A DNA stretch of 64,000 bases from Ga0077530 sp035565975 (GTDB lineage: Bacteria > Pseudomonadota > Alphaproteobacteria > Rhizobiales > Hyphomicrobiaceae). The notes beneath the pieces were generated by a model. It saw only the letters and a program-made list of their open reading frames with translations. It did no database searches and had not been told where the DNA came from. Shown here piece after piece: positions 24,857 to 32,829 of this stretch. The stretch lies in assembly GCA_035565975.1 (NCBI GenBank), contig DATMRT010000148.1:19213-83212 (forward strand), in the 5' to 3' direction. The position numbers and the translations under genes are program-made. Numbering within the stretch: the stretch's first letter is position 1; every line of letters begins with the position of its first letter.

Positions 24857-25432
24857 TCAGTTGAAAGGTTCGGTGCGGAACGTAGTCGCGGCCTGGATGA
24901 GGCGCGAGCCGTTGCCCATGTTGCCCAGATTCAGATAGGGGATCTTCGAGGCGAGGCTCCACTCGTAGCAGACCCAGATCAGCACGACCTGATCGGCTTC
25001 GCCGGGCGCGTACGATGTCACGTCGCTCAGATTGCCGTCGCTATCGAGGCACTGCGCCGTTGTGCCAGGCCCGATGGCCTCGGAGTCCGGAAAATTGAGG
25101 ACATTCACCCGGAGCTTGTTCACGCAGTCGACGAAGCCCGGCACCAGCTCGCAGACTTTCTCCTTGAACTGCTGTCCCGTCATCCCACCCTGCTGAACCT
25201 GGCCGGTGCGGATAAGGCGGCCCGTGCGCTCGACGGCGTTCTCGAGTGAGAAGGTCGTGAAGAAGTAGAGGCCGACTCCCATGATGCCGAACAGCAGCAT
25301 GAGGAACGGACCGGCGACAAATGCGAACTCGATCGCCGTCGTGCCCGAGGCATCGCGACGCCAGCGCCGCGGCAGCGACCAGAGGCTGTCCGAAGAGGAC
25401 CTGGAAAAGGGCAGCATTGGCGTACGCCTCAC
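24857..25432 (-). CDS. TadE-like pseudopilin protein
   Basis: 191 aa from a GTG at 25432; the ATG at 25417 (MLPFSRSSSD) is an equally acceptable start. The leader RRWRRDASG is followed by cleavage motif G/TTAIEF with Glu at +5, a hydrophobic helix (AFVAGPFLMLLFGIMGVGLY) and a periplasmic domain with four cysteines (VCELVPGFVDCVNKL, QCLDSDG, IWVCYEW). It is co-oriented with, and 13 bp upstream of, the other TadE-like gene; the two probably form a heterodimer-like pair as TadE/TadF do. Confidence 0.85.
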   Translation of the reverse strand: MRRTPMLPFSRSSSDSLWSLPRRWRRDASGTTAIEFAFVAGPFLMLLFGIMGVGLYFFTTFSLENAVERTGRLIRTGQVQQGGMTGQQFKEKVCELVPGFVDCVNKLRVNVLNFPDSEAIGPGTTAQCLDSDGNLSDVTSYAPGEADQVVLIWVCYEWSLASKIPYLNLGNMGNGSRLIQAATTFRTEPFN

Positions 25433-25800
25433 TGGTTCACGCCCTGGAGAATCGTGCCAATCAAATACGAGAATGTTGAATCATCGCTTAATCCGCCGTC
25501 AGTGATTGCCGAATGGTTAGCGAATTGCTGGCAAAGCGATCTATTGCCCGCTCGATCCGACCTGCTGAGAAATTTTATCCCCGCACGCCATGCGGCATGA
25601 GAAACTGGCAAGTTCTCGTCAAAGCATATGCTGACGTAGTTGCGATTTTTTCTTCATTCCCAAAGAATTTCGTGAATCTATTATTGACATCGCAACGATA
25701 GTTCGATACAAATTGAGTATAGCGTGAAAAGCGTCGGACGAGGCTTCCGCCGGTTTCGACCACACGGACACGCTGCCCCTCAGACAATCCTGGTGCCTGC
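25433..25800. promoter_or_regulatory. AT-richer divergent control region between the TadE-like pair and the GTA cluster
   Basis: This 368-bp stretch is clearly richer in A and T than its surroundings (for example GATTTTTTCTTCATTCCC near 25645). It must carry the promoters for the minus-strand TadE-like operon and the plus-strand GTA operon. Three GANTC methylation sites start at 25449, 25478 and 25674, and a good sigma-70 promoter is at 25684-25712. I saw no CtrA box (TTAA-N7-TTAA). No coding frame here is credible. Confidence 0.6.
25684..25712 (+). promoter_or_regulatory. Candidate sigma-70 promoter of the GTA cluster
   Basis: -35 TTGACA (25684-25689, perfect consensus), 17-bp spacer, -10 TACAAA (25707-25712; 4 of 6). 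It is 89 bp upstream of the first GTA gene. In Rhodobacter and Caulobacter GTA promoters are driven by dedicated activators (GafA, GafYZ); whether this one needs an activator cannot be read from sequence. Confidence 0.55.
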
Positions 25801-26427
25801 ATGACCGGCTCGGCTCAACCCGACTGGCAGCGGATCCGTCGTCTGTACGTCGCCGGCGCGCAGTCGCTTGCCGCCATCGCCGAACAGCACGGGGTCTCTG
25901 TTCAGCGCATTGCCCGTCGTGCCCGCAACGAGGGCTGGCCCCCTCGCTCGCGGCGCACGCCCGGCGCGCGCGACGGACCACCTCGAAAACCCTCGAAGCC
26001 GCCTTCGACAGAGACCGCTCCTCCCAAGCGATCGGCCGGCGACGCGAAGCCGCCGGAAACACAAGACGCCAAAGCAACCGCGACTTCTTTGAAAGCCCGG
26101 CGGGCTCTCGTCCGCCGCCTCTACAAAGCGATCGATACCAAGCTCAAGCAGATGGAAAGGCGCATGGCACACGACATGGCCACGAAGGAAAGTTCCTCCG
26201 ACACCACGGCCGCAGACCACGAGCGCGACACCCGCGCCATCGGCGCCCTCATCGCCAATCTCAGCCGCGTAACGGAGATCGAAGCTGACCTCGAGCGCCA
26301 CCCCGGATCCGAAAGCCCCGCCTCCAGCCAAGGCGCCCAGCACGCTGAACGCCAACTCGCCGACGAGGCGGAGCGCTTCCGCCGAGATGTTGCGGAGCGT
26401 CTTGCTCGACTTGTCCGCCCGGCCTGA
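25801..26427 (+). CDS. GTA small terminase-like protein (g1 position)
   Basis: 208 aa. The N-terminal 40 residues form a helix-turn-helix (WQRIRRLYVAGAQSLAAIAE, then HGVSVQRIARRARNEGW) like phage small terminase DNA-recognition domains. A disordered Pro/Lys-rich linker follows (50-95) and then a charged helical region (RALVRRLYKAIDTKLKQMER) likely to oligomerise and contact the large subunit. It is longer than RcGTA g1 (about 110 aa). The position immediately before the large terminase, with a 41-bp overlap, supports the role. It would guide low-specificity packaging of host DNA. Confidence 0.75.
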   Translation: MTGSAQPDWQRIRRLYVAGAQSLAAIAEQHGVSVQRIARRARNEGWPPRSRRTPGARDGPPRKPSKPPSTETAPPKRSAGDAKPPETQDAKATATSLKARRALVRRLYKAIDTKLKQMERRMAHDMATKESSSDTTAADHERDTRAIGALIANLSRVTEIEADLERHPGSESPASSQGAQHAERQLADEAERFRRDVAERLARLVRPA

Positions 26428-27724
26428 AGCCGAGCGCGAGGCCGCTCTCGCCACGCTCTCCGCGCCCGAGATCATCAGCCTCGCCCACGACTGGCAGGTC
26501 TGGGCCCGTGAGGATCAGCTCGCTCCTGTCACGGCGACCGATAACCGGCCCTGGCAGACCTGGCTCATTCTCGGCGGCCGCGGCTCCGGCAAGACCCGCG
26601 CCGGCGCTGAATGGGTCCGCGCCCGCGCCCTCGGTCTCCATGCCAACGAGTGCGAGCCGGCGCGCCGCATCGCGCTCGTCGGGCTCACGATCGCTCAGGT
26701 CCGCAGCGTCATGATCGAGGGCGTTTCCGGCCTGCTCGCCGTCCATGCGCCGCACGAGCGACCGCACTACGACGTTTCGCGCAATCAGATCCAGTGGCCG
26801 AACGGAGCCATCGCCCAGATGTACGCTGCCGACGATCCCGACAACCTGCGCGGCCCGCAGTTCGACGCCGCCTGGTGCGACGAGCTCGCCAAGTGGCGCC
26901 GCGCCCAGCACGCTTGGGACATGCTTCAGTTCGCGCTTCGTCTCGGCCATCAGCCGCAATGCGTCGTTACGACCACTCCGCGCCCGATCCCGCTCCTCAA
27001 GAAGCTGATGGCCGACGAAGTGACCGTCACATCCCGCGCCAAGACCACCGACAACGCCGCCAACCTCGCTCCCTCCTTTCTCTCCAGCGTTCTCAAGCGC
27101 TACGGCGGCACGGCCCTCGGTCGCCAGGAGATCGACGGTGAGATCGTCGAGGATCGCGGCGGCGGCCTCTGGCGCAAGAGCTGGCTTGATCAGCACCGCG
27201 TTGCCGCGCCGCCCGAGCTCGCGCGCATCGTCGTTGCCGTCGACCCGCCCGTCACATCGAACACCAACTCCGACGCTTGCGGCATCATCGTCGCCGGCCT
27301 CGGCGAGGACGGTCGCGCCTACGTCCTCGCCGATCGCACCATCCGCGGCCGCGAGCCGACCGTCTGGGCGCGCGCGGCCATCGCCGCCTACCGTGACTTC
27401 GCCGCCGACCGCATCGTCGCCGAGGTCAACCAGGGCGGTGATCTCGTCGTCGGCGTCATGCGCCAGGTCGATGCTTCGGTGCCGATCCGCGCCGTACGCG
27501 CCACACGCGGCAAATGGGTACGCGCCGAGCCGGTCTCCGCGCTCTACGCCGAAGGTCGCGTGATCCACGTCGGCGAGTGGCCGGAGCTCGAGAGTCAGAT
27601 GTGTGCCTTCGGTGCCGACGGTCTCGCCCAAGGCAAAAGCCCGGACCGTCTCGATGCGCTTGTGTGGGCGCTCACCGATCTCATGCTGACGAACCCGCGC
27701 AGCCCAACCATACGGACGCTCTGA
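26387..27724 (+). CDS. GTA terminase large subunit (g2)
   Basis: 445-aa packaging motor and nuclease. The ATPase domain has Walker A GGRGSGKT (residues 63-70) and a Walker B-like segment QFDAAWCDELAKW. The C-terminal RNase H-like nuclease begins IVVAVDPPVTSNTNSDACG and includes RIVAEVNQGGDLVV. In GTAs this enzyme cuts and packages a few kilobases of host chromosome by headful. The start overlaps the g1 gene out of frame, suggesting translational coupling. Sequence looks intact, with all catalytic segments present. Confidence 0.93.
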   Translation: MLRSVLLDLSARPEAEREAALATLSAPEIISLAHDWQVWAREDQLAPVTATDNRPWQTWLILGGRGSGKTRAGAEWVRARALGLHANECEPARRIALVGLTIAQVRSVMIEGVSGLLAVHAPHERPHYDVSRNQIQWPNGAIAQMYAADDPDNLRGPQFDAAWCDELAKWRRAQHAWDMLQFALRLGHQPQCVVTTTPRPIPLLKKLMADEVTVTSRAKTTDNAANLAPSFLSSVLKRYGGTALGRQEIDGEIVEDRGGGLWRKSWLDQHRVAAPPELARIVVAVDPPVTSNTNSDACGIIVAGLGEDGRAYVLADRTIRGREPTVWARAAIAAYRDFAADRIVAEVNQGGDLVVGVMRQVDASVPIRAVRATRGKWVRAEPVSALYAEGRVIHVGEWPELESQMCAFGADGLAQGKSPDRLDALVWALTDLMLTNPRSPTIRTL

Positions 27725-28936
27725 ATGATCTCGACATCCATTGCGACCTCCCTCCGCGCCCTCATCGGCGGTTGGGGGCGGAGAGCCATGCCACGCGCGG
27801 AAACCAAGGCCAGCGCCGTCGGCCCGCTGATCGCGCTCGACACCCTCCGCCAGCCGGCCTGGACACCGCGCGACTACGCCGCCTTTGCGCGCGAAGGCTT
27901 CATGGGCAACGCGATCGTCTATCGCTGTGTGCGTATGATCGCGGAGACCGCCGCTTCAGTGCCGCTGCTCCTCTACCGCGGCGAGGAGGAGATCGAAGCG
28001 CACGCGCTTTCCGAACTCATCAGCCGCCCCAACCAGGCGCAGGTGGGACCGGAGTTCCTTGAGGCGCTCGTCGGCCACCTGCTCGTCGCCGGCAACAGCT
28101 ACATCGAGGCGGTTGCCATCGACGACGAGATCCGCGAGCTGCACGTCCTGCGCCCCGATCGCATGAAGGTCGTGCCCGGTTCGGACGGCTGGCCCGAGGC
28201 CTACGAGTACACCGTCGGCGGCCGCTCCGTGCGCCTCTCCGGCGATTGCGCACCAGGCGTACGCCGCATCCTGCACATGAAGCTCTTTCACGCGGCGCAC
28301 GATCACTACGGCATGAGCCCGCTCGAAGCTGCCGCGACAGCCATCGACCTGCACAACACCGCGACGCGCTGGAACAAGGCCCTCCTCGACAATTCCGCTC
28401 GTCCGTCCGGCGCCCTCGTCTACACCGCGCGCGACGGCAATCTCACGACCGAGCAATACGAGCGCCTGAAAGCTGAGCTGGAGCGGGGTTTCCAGGGCGC
28501 CGCCAATGCCGGCCGGCCGCTCCTCCTCGAAGGCGGCCTCGACTGGAAATCCATGTCGCTCTCGCCCAAGGACATGGACTTTCTCGAAGCCAAGAACGCC
28601 GCTGCCCGCGAGATCGCGCTCGCCCTCGGCGTACCGCCCATGCTGCTCGGAATTCCCGGCGACAACACGTATGCGAACATGGCCGAGGCCACGCGCGGCT
28701 TCTGGCGCCAGACCGTCATCCCGCTTGTCGGCCGCACCGCGAAGTCACTCTCGCGCTGGCTCGCGCCTGCCTGGGATCCCGATCTCGAGCTGCGCCCTGA
28801 TCTCGACGCCGTCGAGGCGCTCTCGCCAGAGCGTGAAGCCCTGTGGGCCCGTCTCGACAAGGCCTCCTTCCTCACGCTCAACGAGAAGCGCGCCGCCGCC
28901 GGTTACAGCCCGCTCGCCGAGAGCGACGCTCTTTAG
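27725..28936 (+). CDS. GTA portal protein (g3), HK97 family
   Basis: 403-aa dodecameric portal through which DNA enters the head. Family motifs: GNAIVYRCVRMIAETAASVP, LLVAGNSYIEAV, HYGMSPLEAAATAIDLHNTA, then ALGVPPMLLGIPGDNTYANM and EATRGFWRQTVIPLVGR. It begins directly after the terminase stop (TGAATG). The 138 bp after its stop contain copy B of the C-rich host repeat instead of the small g3.5 gene found in RcGTA. Confidence 0.93.
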   Translation: MISTSIATSLRALIGGWGRRAMPRAETKASAVGPLIALDTLRQPAWTPRDYAAFAREGFMGNAIVYRCVRMIAETAASVPLLLYRGEEEIEAHALSELISRPNQAQVGPEFLEALVGHLLVAGNSYIEAVAIDDEIRELHVLRPDRMKVVPGSDGWPEAYEYTVGGRSVRLSGDCAPGVRRILHMKLFHAAHDHYGMSPLEAAATAIDLHNTATRWNKALLDNSARPSGALVYTARDGNLTTEQYERLKAELERGFQGAANAGRPLLLEGGLDWKSMSLSPKDMDFLEAKNAAAREIALALGVPPMLLGIPGDNTYANMAEATRGFWRQTVIPLVGRTAKSLSRWLAPAWDPDLELRPDLDAVEALSPEREALWARLDKASFLTLNEKRAAAGYSPLAESDAL

Positions 28937-28967
28937 AATTCGCCACTATCCAAGTCCGCCGAGATGA

Positions 28968-29018
28968 TTTCCCCTCCCCCTTGTGGGGAGGGGTTAGGGG
29001 TGGGGGGCATCCCGCCGC
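28968..29018. repeat. C-rich palindromic intergenic repeat, copy B (inside GTA cluster)
   Basis: Core CCCCTCCCCCTTGTGGGGAG followed by GGGTTAGGGGTGGGGGG and CATCCCGCC. It is nearly identical to copy C (33830-33877) and to the complement of copy A (1311-1354). It lies between portal and protease. A longer protease frame starting at 28964 would translate the repeat and is rejected for that reason. Confidence 0.8.
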
Positions 29019-29074
29019 CCATTGCCCCGCACGCCCACCCTTCGCAACCTCACATCAATTCGGAGCGTTCCATC

Positions 29075-29791
29075 GTGATCGAATCCCGATCCGCGACCCC
29101 TCGACGCGCGCTTCCGCACGAAGCGAAGTTCACGGCTCTCGACATGAAGAGCGTTGCCGACGACGGTGCCTTCGAAGGCTATGCCTCGATCTTCGGCCGC
29201 CAGGATCTCGGCCGCGACGTCGTCATGCCGGGCGCCTTCCACGACACGCTTGCCGCGCGCGGACCGAGCGGCGTCAGGATGCTCTTCCAGCACAATCCGG
29301 CCGAACCGATCGGCATCTGGGAGACGCTGGCCGAGGATGCCAAAGGGCTCTTCGCGCGCGGACGCCTCATGCCGACTGTCGCCCGCGCCCGAGAGGTGCT
29401 CTCGCTCATGCGTGCCGGCGCGATCGACGGTCTCTCGATCGGCTTCCGCACCGTCAAAGCCCATCGCGATCGTTCGCGCGGCGTGCGCCGCATCGAGAAG
29501 GTCGATCTATGGGAAATCTCCATCGTCACGTTCCCGCTGCTGCCCGAGGCCCGCATCGCCACCACCAAGGCACGGCCATTCGCGGGCACGCCGCCCTCGG
29601 AACGTGAATTCGAACGCTGGCTCACGCAGGACGCTGGGCTCACGCGCACCGAGGCCCGCGCCGTCCTCCGCTCGGGCTTCAAAGGATTGGCCGCGTTGCG
29701 GGATGCCGCGGCCACTCCATCCGATACGGCGCGGCTCGCTAACCGATGCGCCGCCGTTGCTGCCTACCTCCGCTCGACGCCTCTCATCTGA
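29075..29791 (+). CDS. GTA prohead protease (g4), HK97 family
   Basis: 238-aa serine protease (U35/HK97 type) that removes the capsid delta domain during maturation. Start: GTG 29075 (VIESRSATPRRALPHEAKFT), with GGAG nine bases upstream, is chosen over the ATG at 28964, which lies before the repeat. Motifs: FEGYASIFGRQDLGRDVVMP, GAFHDTL, RMLFQHNPAEPIGIW (catalytic His), GAIDGLSIGFR (catalytic Ser) and LWEISIVTFPLLPEARI. The C-terminal extension (EREFERWLTQDAGLTRTEAR) is typical of GTA versions. The major capsid gene follows after 14 bp. Confidence 0.9.
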   Translation: MIESRSATPRRALPHEAKFTALDMKSVADDGAFEGYASIFGRQDLGRDVVMPGAFHDTLAARGPSGVRMLFQHNPAEPIGIWETLAEDAKGLFARGRLMPTVARAREVLSLMRAGAIDGLSIGFRTVKAHRDRSRGVRRIEKVDLWEISIVTFPLLPEARIATTKARPFAGTPPSEREFERWLTQDAGLTRTEARAVLRSGFKGLAALRDAAATPSDTARLANRCAAVAAYLRSTPLI

Positions 29792-29805
29792 AGGACTCCT
29801 CCCAC

Positions 29806-31047
29806 ATGACCGCCTCGACCCCGAGCCTCGAAACCAAGAGCAGCTCCGACCTCCATCACGCGCTCGACGACCTCCTCCGCGCCTTCGAGACCTACAAGGA
29901 AGAGAACGAACGCCGCCTCGCCGACATCGAGACGCGCGGTGCCGCCGACCCGCTCACCACCGACAAGCTCGATCGCCTCGACCGTGCGCTTGATGATCAC
30001 AAGCGCCGCCTCGACGATATTTCGCTGAAGTCCGCTCGTCCTCAGCTCTCGTCCGCCGCCCCGAGCGCGCATCTCGCCCGCGAGCATCGCACCGCCTTCG
30101 ACGGCTACATCCGCAAGGGCGAAACGAGCGGCCTCCTCGATATCGAGAGCAAGGCACTTTCGGTCGGCTCGGGTCCCGACGGCGGCTATCTCGTTCCCGC
30201 CGAGACCGAGACGACCGTGAACATGGCCCTCAAGGAGATCTCGCCGATCCGCCCGATCGCCAGTGTCCGCCAGGTCTCGGGCTCGGTCTTCAAGAAGCCG
30301 TTCTCCATCGCTGGCGCCGGTGCCGGATGGGTCGCGGAAACGGGCACACGCTCGACCACGACCTCGCCGACGCTCGCCGAGCTCTCCTTCCCGACCATGG
30401 AGCTCTACGCGATGCCGGCCGCGACTCCGGCACTGCTGGATGACTCCGCCGTCGACATCGACCAGTGGATTGCCGAGGAGGTTCGCTCCGCCTTCGCCGA
30501 GCAGGAGGGCACGGCCTTCGTCACGGGCGACGGCAGCAGCAAGCCGACCGGCTTCATGCACTACGACAAGATCGCGGAAGCGAGCTGGGAGTGGGGCAAG
30601 ATCGGCGCCATCAAGACCGGCAACGACGCGGCGTTCCCGGCCAGCAATCCCGGCGACAAGCTGATCGACTTCGTCTACACGCTCAAGGCCGGCTATCGCG
30701 CCAACGCACGCTTCGTCATGAACCGCGCGACCCAGGCCATCGTCCGCAAGCTCAAGGACGGCGATGGCCATTACCTCTGGCATCCGGCCATCAGCCCCGG
30801 CGAGTCGCCCTCGCTCATGGGCTTCCCCGTCACCGAATCCGAGGACATGCCGGACGTCGCTGCCGATGCCTACGCGATCGCCTTCGGCGACTTCCGCCGC
30901 GGCTATCTGATCGTGGATCGCATCGGCATTCGTGTCCTGCGCGACCCCTACTCGTCGAAGCCGTACGTGCTCTTCTACACGACCAAGCGCGTCGGCGGCG
31001 GCGTCCAGGACTTCGACGCGATCAAGCTCCTGCAGTTCGGCGACTGA
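29806..31047 (+). CDS. GTA major capsid protein (g5), HK97 fold
   Basis: 413 aa. The N-terminal coiled-coil scaffold (delta) domain spans about 1-85 (LHHALDDLLRAFETYKEENE, then DKLDRLDRALDDHKRRLDD) and is expected to be cut off by g4. The mature part begins near REHRTAFDGYIRKGE and contains GGYLVPAETETTVNMALKEI, FAEQEGTAFVTGDGSSKPTG and the end VGGGVQDFDAIKLLQFGD. ATG 29806 has AAGGA upstream. The cleavage site is inferred, not seen. It is the most abundant GTA protein, and the gene is followed by an unusual 290-bp gap with a strong hairpin. Confidence 0.95.
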   Translation: MTASTPSLETKSSSDLHHALDDLLRAFETYKEENERRLADIETRGAADPLTTDKLDRLDRALDDHKRRLDDISLKSARPQLSSAAPSAHLAREHRTAFDGYIRKGETSGLLDIESKALSVGSGPDGGYLVPAETETTVNMALKEISPIRPIASVRQVSGSVFKKPFSIAGAGAGWVAETGTRSTTTSPTLAELSFPTMELYAMPAATPALLDDSAVDIDQWIAEEVRSAFAEQEGTAFVTGDGSSKPTGFMHYDKIAEASWEWGKIGAIKTGNDAAFPASNPGDKLIDFVYTLKAGYRANARFVMNRATQAIVRKLKDGDGHYLWHPAISPGESPSLMGFPVTESEDMPDVAADAYAIAFGDFRRGYLIVDRIGIRVLRDPYSSKPYVLFYTTKRVGGGVQDFDAIKLLQFGD

Positions 31048-31257
31048 TCCCGCCTCCGCTCCGTCTCGGTTGAGCCATGTGGCCGCTTCCGTGCTCCCCT
31101 GCGGAGCCGGCCGCACATGACCGTCGAATCCGACCAGGCATTCAGCGACTGCCGGCGATCTCGCACGCCCCGGCTTGTCGTCGCCTCGTTGGTCGCGTCG
31201 GCGCACGCCTCCTCCCGGCGTCGCACGCACATCGACCGTCGGCCATCCGAGACGTTG

Positions 31258-31298
31258 GCGGGCGGCACCGGCCCATCCCCGCAGCCGGTGCCGCCCGC
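31258..31298 (+). promoter_or_regulatory. Perfect 15-bp hairpin between capsid and connector genes
   Basis: GCGGGCGGCACCGGC (31258-31272) pairs exactly with GCCGGTGCCGCCCGC (31284-31298) around an 11-nt loop. It lies 210 bp after the capsid stop and 39 bp before the g6 ATG. The following bases (GCAATTTCGCAATC) form only a weak T tract. It may act as a leaky terminator or as a 3' stability element that raises capsid mRNA relative to downstream tail genes. The surrounding 290 bp hold no supported gene. Confidence 0.6.
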
Positions 31299-31337
31299 GC
31301 AATTTCGCAATCAACTTGCTTCCTTCGTGAGGTCGCC

Positions 31338-31916
31338 ATGACCACGACGCTCCTCATTGGACCGACTGTCGAGCCGGTCACGCTCTCCGAAGCGAAGGCG
31401 CATCTGCGCGTCGACTCGAGCGCCGAGGACACCCTCATCCAAAGCCTCATCATGGCCTCGCGCCTCCACATCGAGGCTGCGCTCGATCTTGCGCTCATCA
31501 CGCAGACCTGGCGAGTTCAGTTCGATCGCTGGCCGCGCTCGCGTTCTCTCAATCTCCCGCTTCGCCCTGTTCAGAGCTTAACTGCGGTAAGGGTCTTCGA
31601 CGATGCCGACGACGATGAGGCGCTCGATACCTCGACTTTCATCCTCGACGGCACGGCCCACCCCGCCCGTCTCATCCTGAGCGGCCGTGCAAGCCTCCTG
31701 CAACCGACGCGCGCCGCGAACGGAATCGAGATTGATTTCGTGGCCGGCTATGGCGACGCGCCCGCCGACGTACCGCAGCCGATCCGCCAGGCACTGCTCC
31801 TGCTCACGGCGCACTGGTATGAGAACCGCGAGCCCGTCGAAATCGGCGCGTCCGCGACGATCATTCCCGCCACCGTCTCGGAGCTCCTCTCGCCCTATCG
31901 CCGGAGGCGTCTCTGA
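31338..31916 (+). CDS. GTA head-tail connector / adaptor protein (g6)
   Basis: 192-aa protein of the HK97 gp6/SPP1 gp15-like adaptor family that docks on the portal. It has VEPVTLSEAKAHLRVDSSAE, DTLIQSLIMASRLHIEAALD, a central beta region (SLTAVRVFDDADDDEALD) and AGYGDAPADVPQPIRQALLL followed by THWYENREPVE. The frame is open upstream to 31077, but the extension lacks sense and crosses the hairpin. ATG 31338 has GAGG upstream. Its stop overlaps the g7 start (TGATG). Confidence 0.9.
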   Translation: MTTTLLIGPTVEPVTLSEAKAHLRVDSSAEDTLIQSLIMASRLHIEAALDLALITQTWRVQFDRWPRSRSLNLPLRPVQSLTAVRVFDDADDDEALDTSTFILDGTAHPARLILSGRASLLQPTRAANGIEIDFVAGYGDAPADVPQPIRQALLLLTAHWYENREPVEIGASATIIPATVSELLSPYRRRRL

Positions 31917-32242
31917 TGCGACCCGCCATCGGCCGATTGCGCCATCGCCTCACGCTCGAGACCGCGAGCCGCACGCCCGATGGTGGCGGCGGTGCCGTCG
32001 AGACCTGGACCGCTGTTGCTCAAGTATGGGGCCGCATCGTGCCGACCGGCGGCACCGAGATCGCTGATGCCGACGGCATCGGCGGCCGCCTCTCGCACGA
32101 GATCACGATCCGCCACCGAGCCGGCGTGACGCCTGCCATGCGCTTCATCTCCGGCAGTCGCCGTTTCGAGATCATCGCCGCGATCGACATCGACGAGCGC
32201 CGACGCTGGCTCAAGTGCCTCTGCATGGAACGCGATCTATGA
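31916..32242 (+). CDS. GTA head-tail adaptor / stopper protein (g7)
   Basis: 108-aa head-closure protein of the SPP1 gp16 / HK97-like family. The characteristic opening is IGRLRHRLTLETASRTPDGG, followed by TWTAVAQVWGRIVPTGGTEI, a HEITIRHRAGVTPAMRFISG beta core and FEIIAAIDIDERRRWLKCLC near the end. It overlaps g6 by one base, and its stop overlaps a 52-codon ORF by four bases (ATGA). This gives a continuous translationally coupled series. Confidence 0.9.
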   Translation: MRPAIGRLRHRLTLETASRTPDGGGGAVETWTAVAQVWGRIVPTGGTEIADADGIGGRLSHEITIRHRAGVTPAMRFISGSRRFEIIAAIDIDERRRWLKCLCMERDL

Positions 32243-32397
32243 AAATCACGGTCTCCGTCACGGGACAGGATCAGCGCCGCCTCGCCGACCGCGTCGAACA
32301 GCTCGTCCGCGCGCGTATCGCCACCGCGCCACCGCAGTCCGAGCAGGACGCGCCACCGCCATCGACGCAGCAGCAGCCCCCGGATCTCAGGAGCTAA
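32239..32397 (+). CDS. Small ORF between g7 and g8 of the GTA cluster
   Basis: 52 codons starting at an ATG that overlaps the g7 stop and ending 3 bp before the g8 ATG. The sequence MKITVSVTGQDQRRLADRVE is followed by QLVRARIATAP and a Gln/Pro-rich tail. The N-terminal 30 residues resemble the start of an HK97 gp10-like tail-completion protein, which occupies this place in many prophages, so it may be a shrunken remnant or a small GTA-specific protein. RcGTA has no gene here. Tight coupling on both sides favours real translation. Confidence 0.5.
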   Translation: MKITVSVTGQDQRRLADRVEQLVRARIATAPPQSEQDAPPPSTQQQPPDLRS

Positions 32398-32400
32398 TTC

Positions 32401-32811
32401 ATGTCCAGCGCCGCCTGGGATCTGCAGCAGGCCGTTCACGCAGCTCTCGCCGCCGATAGCGGCGTGCTTGCTCTACTTGGCAGCGCGCGCGTCTACGATC
32501 ACGTTCCGCAAGGCGCTGCCTTCCCTTATCTCGCGCTCGCCGGATTCACCGTCCGCGACTGGGCTACCGGCACCGAGCCTGGCACCGAGATCATCTTCAC
32601 GATCAACGTCTGGTCGCGCGCTGCCGGTCACAAGGAGGCGCTCCATCTCGCCGAGGCCGTCCGCGCCGCGCTCCACGACGCGCCACTCTCGCTCACCGAC
32701 CATCACCTCGTGAACCTCCGCCACGAGTCATCCGAAACACAACGGCAGCGCGACCGCGACACCTACCGCATCTCCGCCCGCTTCCGCGCCGTGCTCGAAC
32801 CCTCGGCCTAA
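32401..32811 (+). CDS. GTA tail terminator-like protein, DUF3168 (g8)
   Basis: 136-aa DUF3168 protein, the ring that caps the tail tube at the head junction. Motifs: WDLQQAVHAALAADSGVLAL, VYDHVPQGAAFPYLALAGFT, TEIIFTINVWSRAAGHKEAL, and ETQRQRDRDTYRISARFRAV at the end. The start has AGGAG ten bases upstream. It lies between the small ORF and the tail tube gene in the standard GTA order. Confidence 0.9.
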   Translation: MSSAAWDLQQAVHAALAADSGVLALLGSARVYDHVPQGAAFPYLALAGFTVRDWATGTEPGTEIIFTINVWSRAAGHKEALHLAEAVRAALHDAPLSLTDHHLVNLRHESSETQRQRDRDTYRISARFRAVLEPSA

Positions 32812-32829
32812 CCCCAAGGACCCCACGCG

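Noticed and set aside
29764..31314. 516-codon minus-strand frame opposite the capsid gene
   Set aside because: Typical high-GC antisense shadow; the capsid HK97 motifs on the plus strand are unambiguous.
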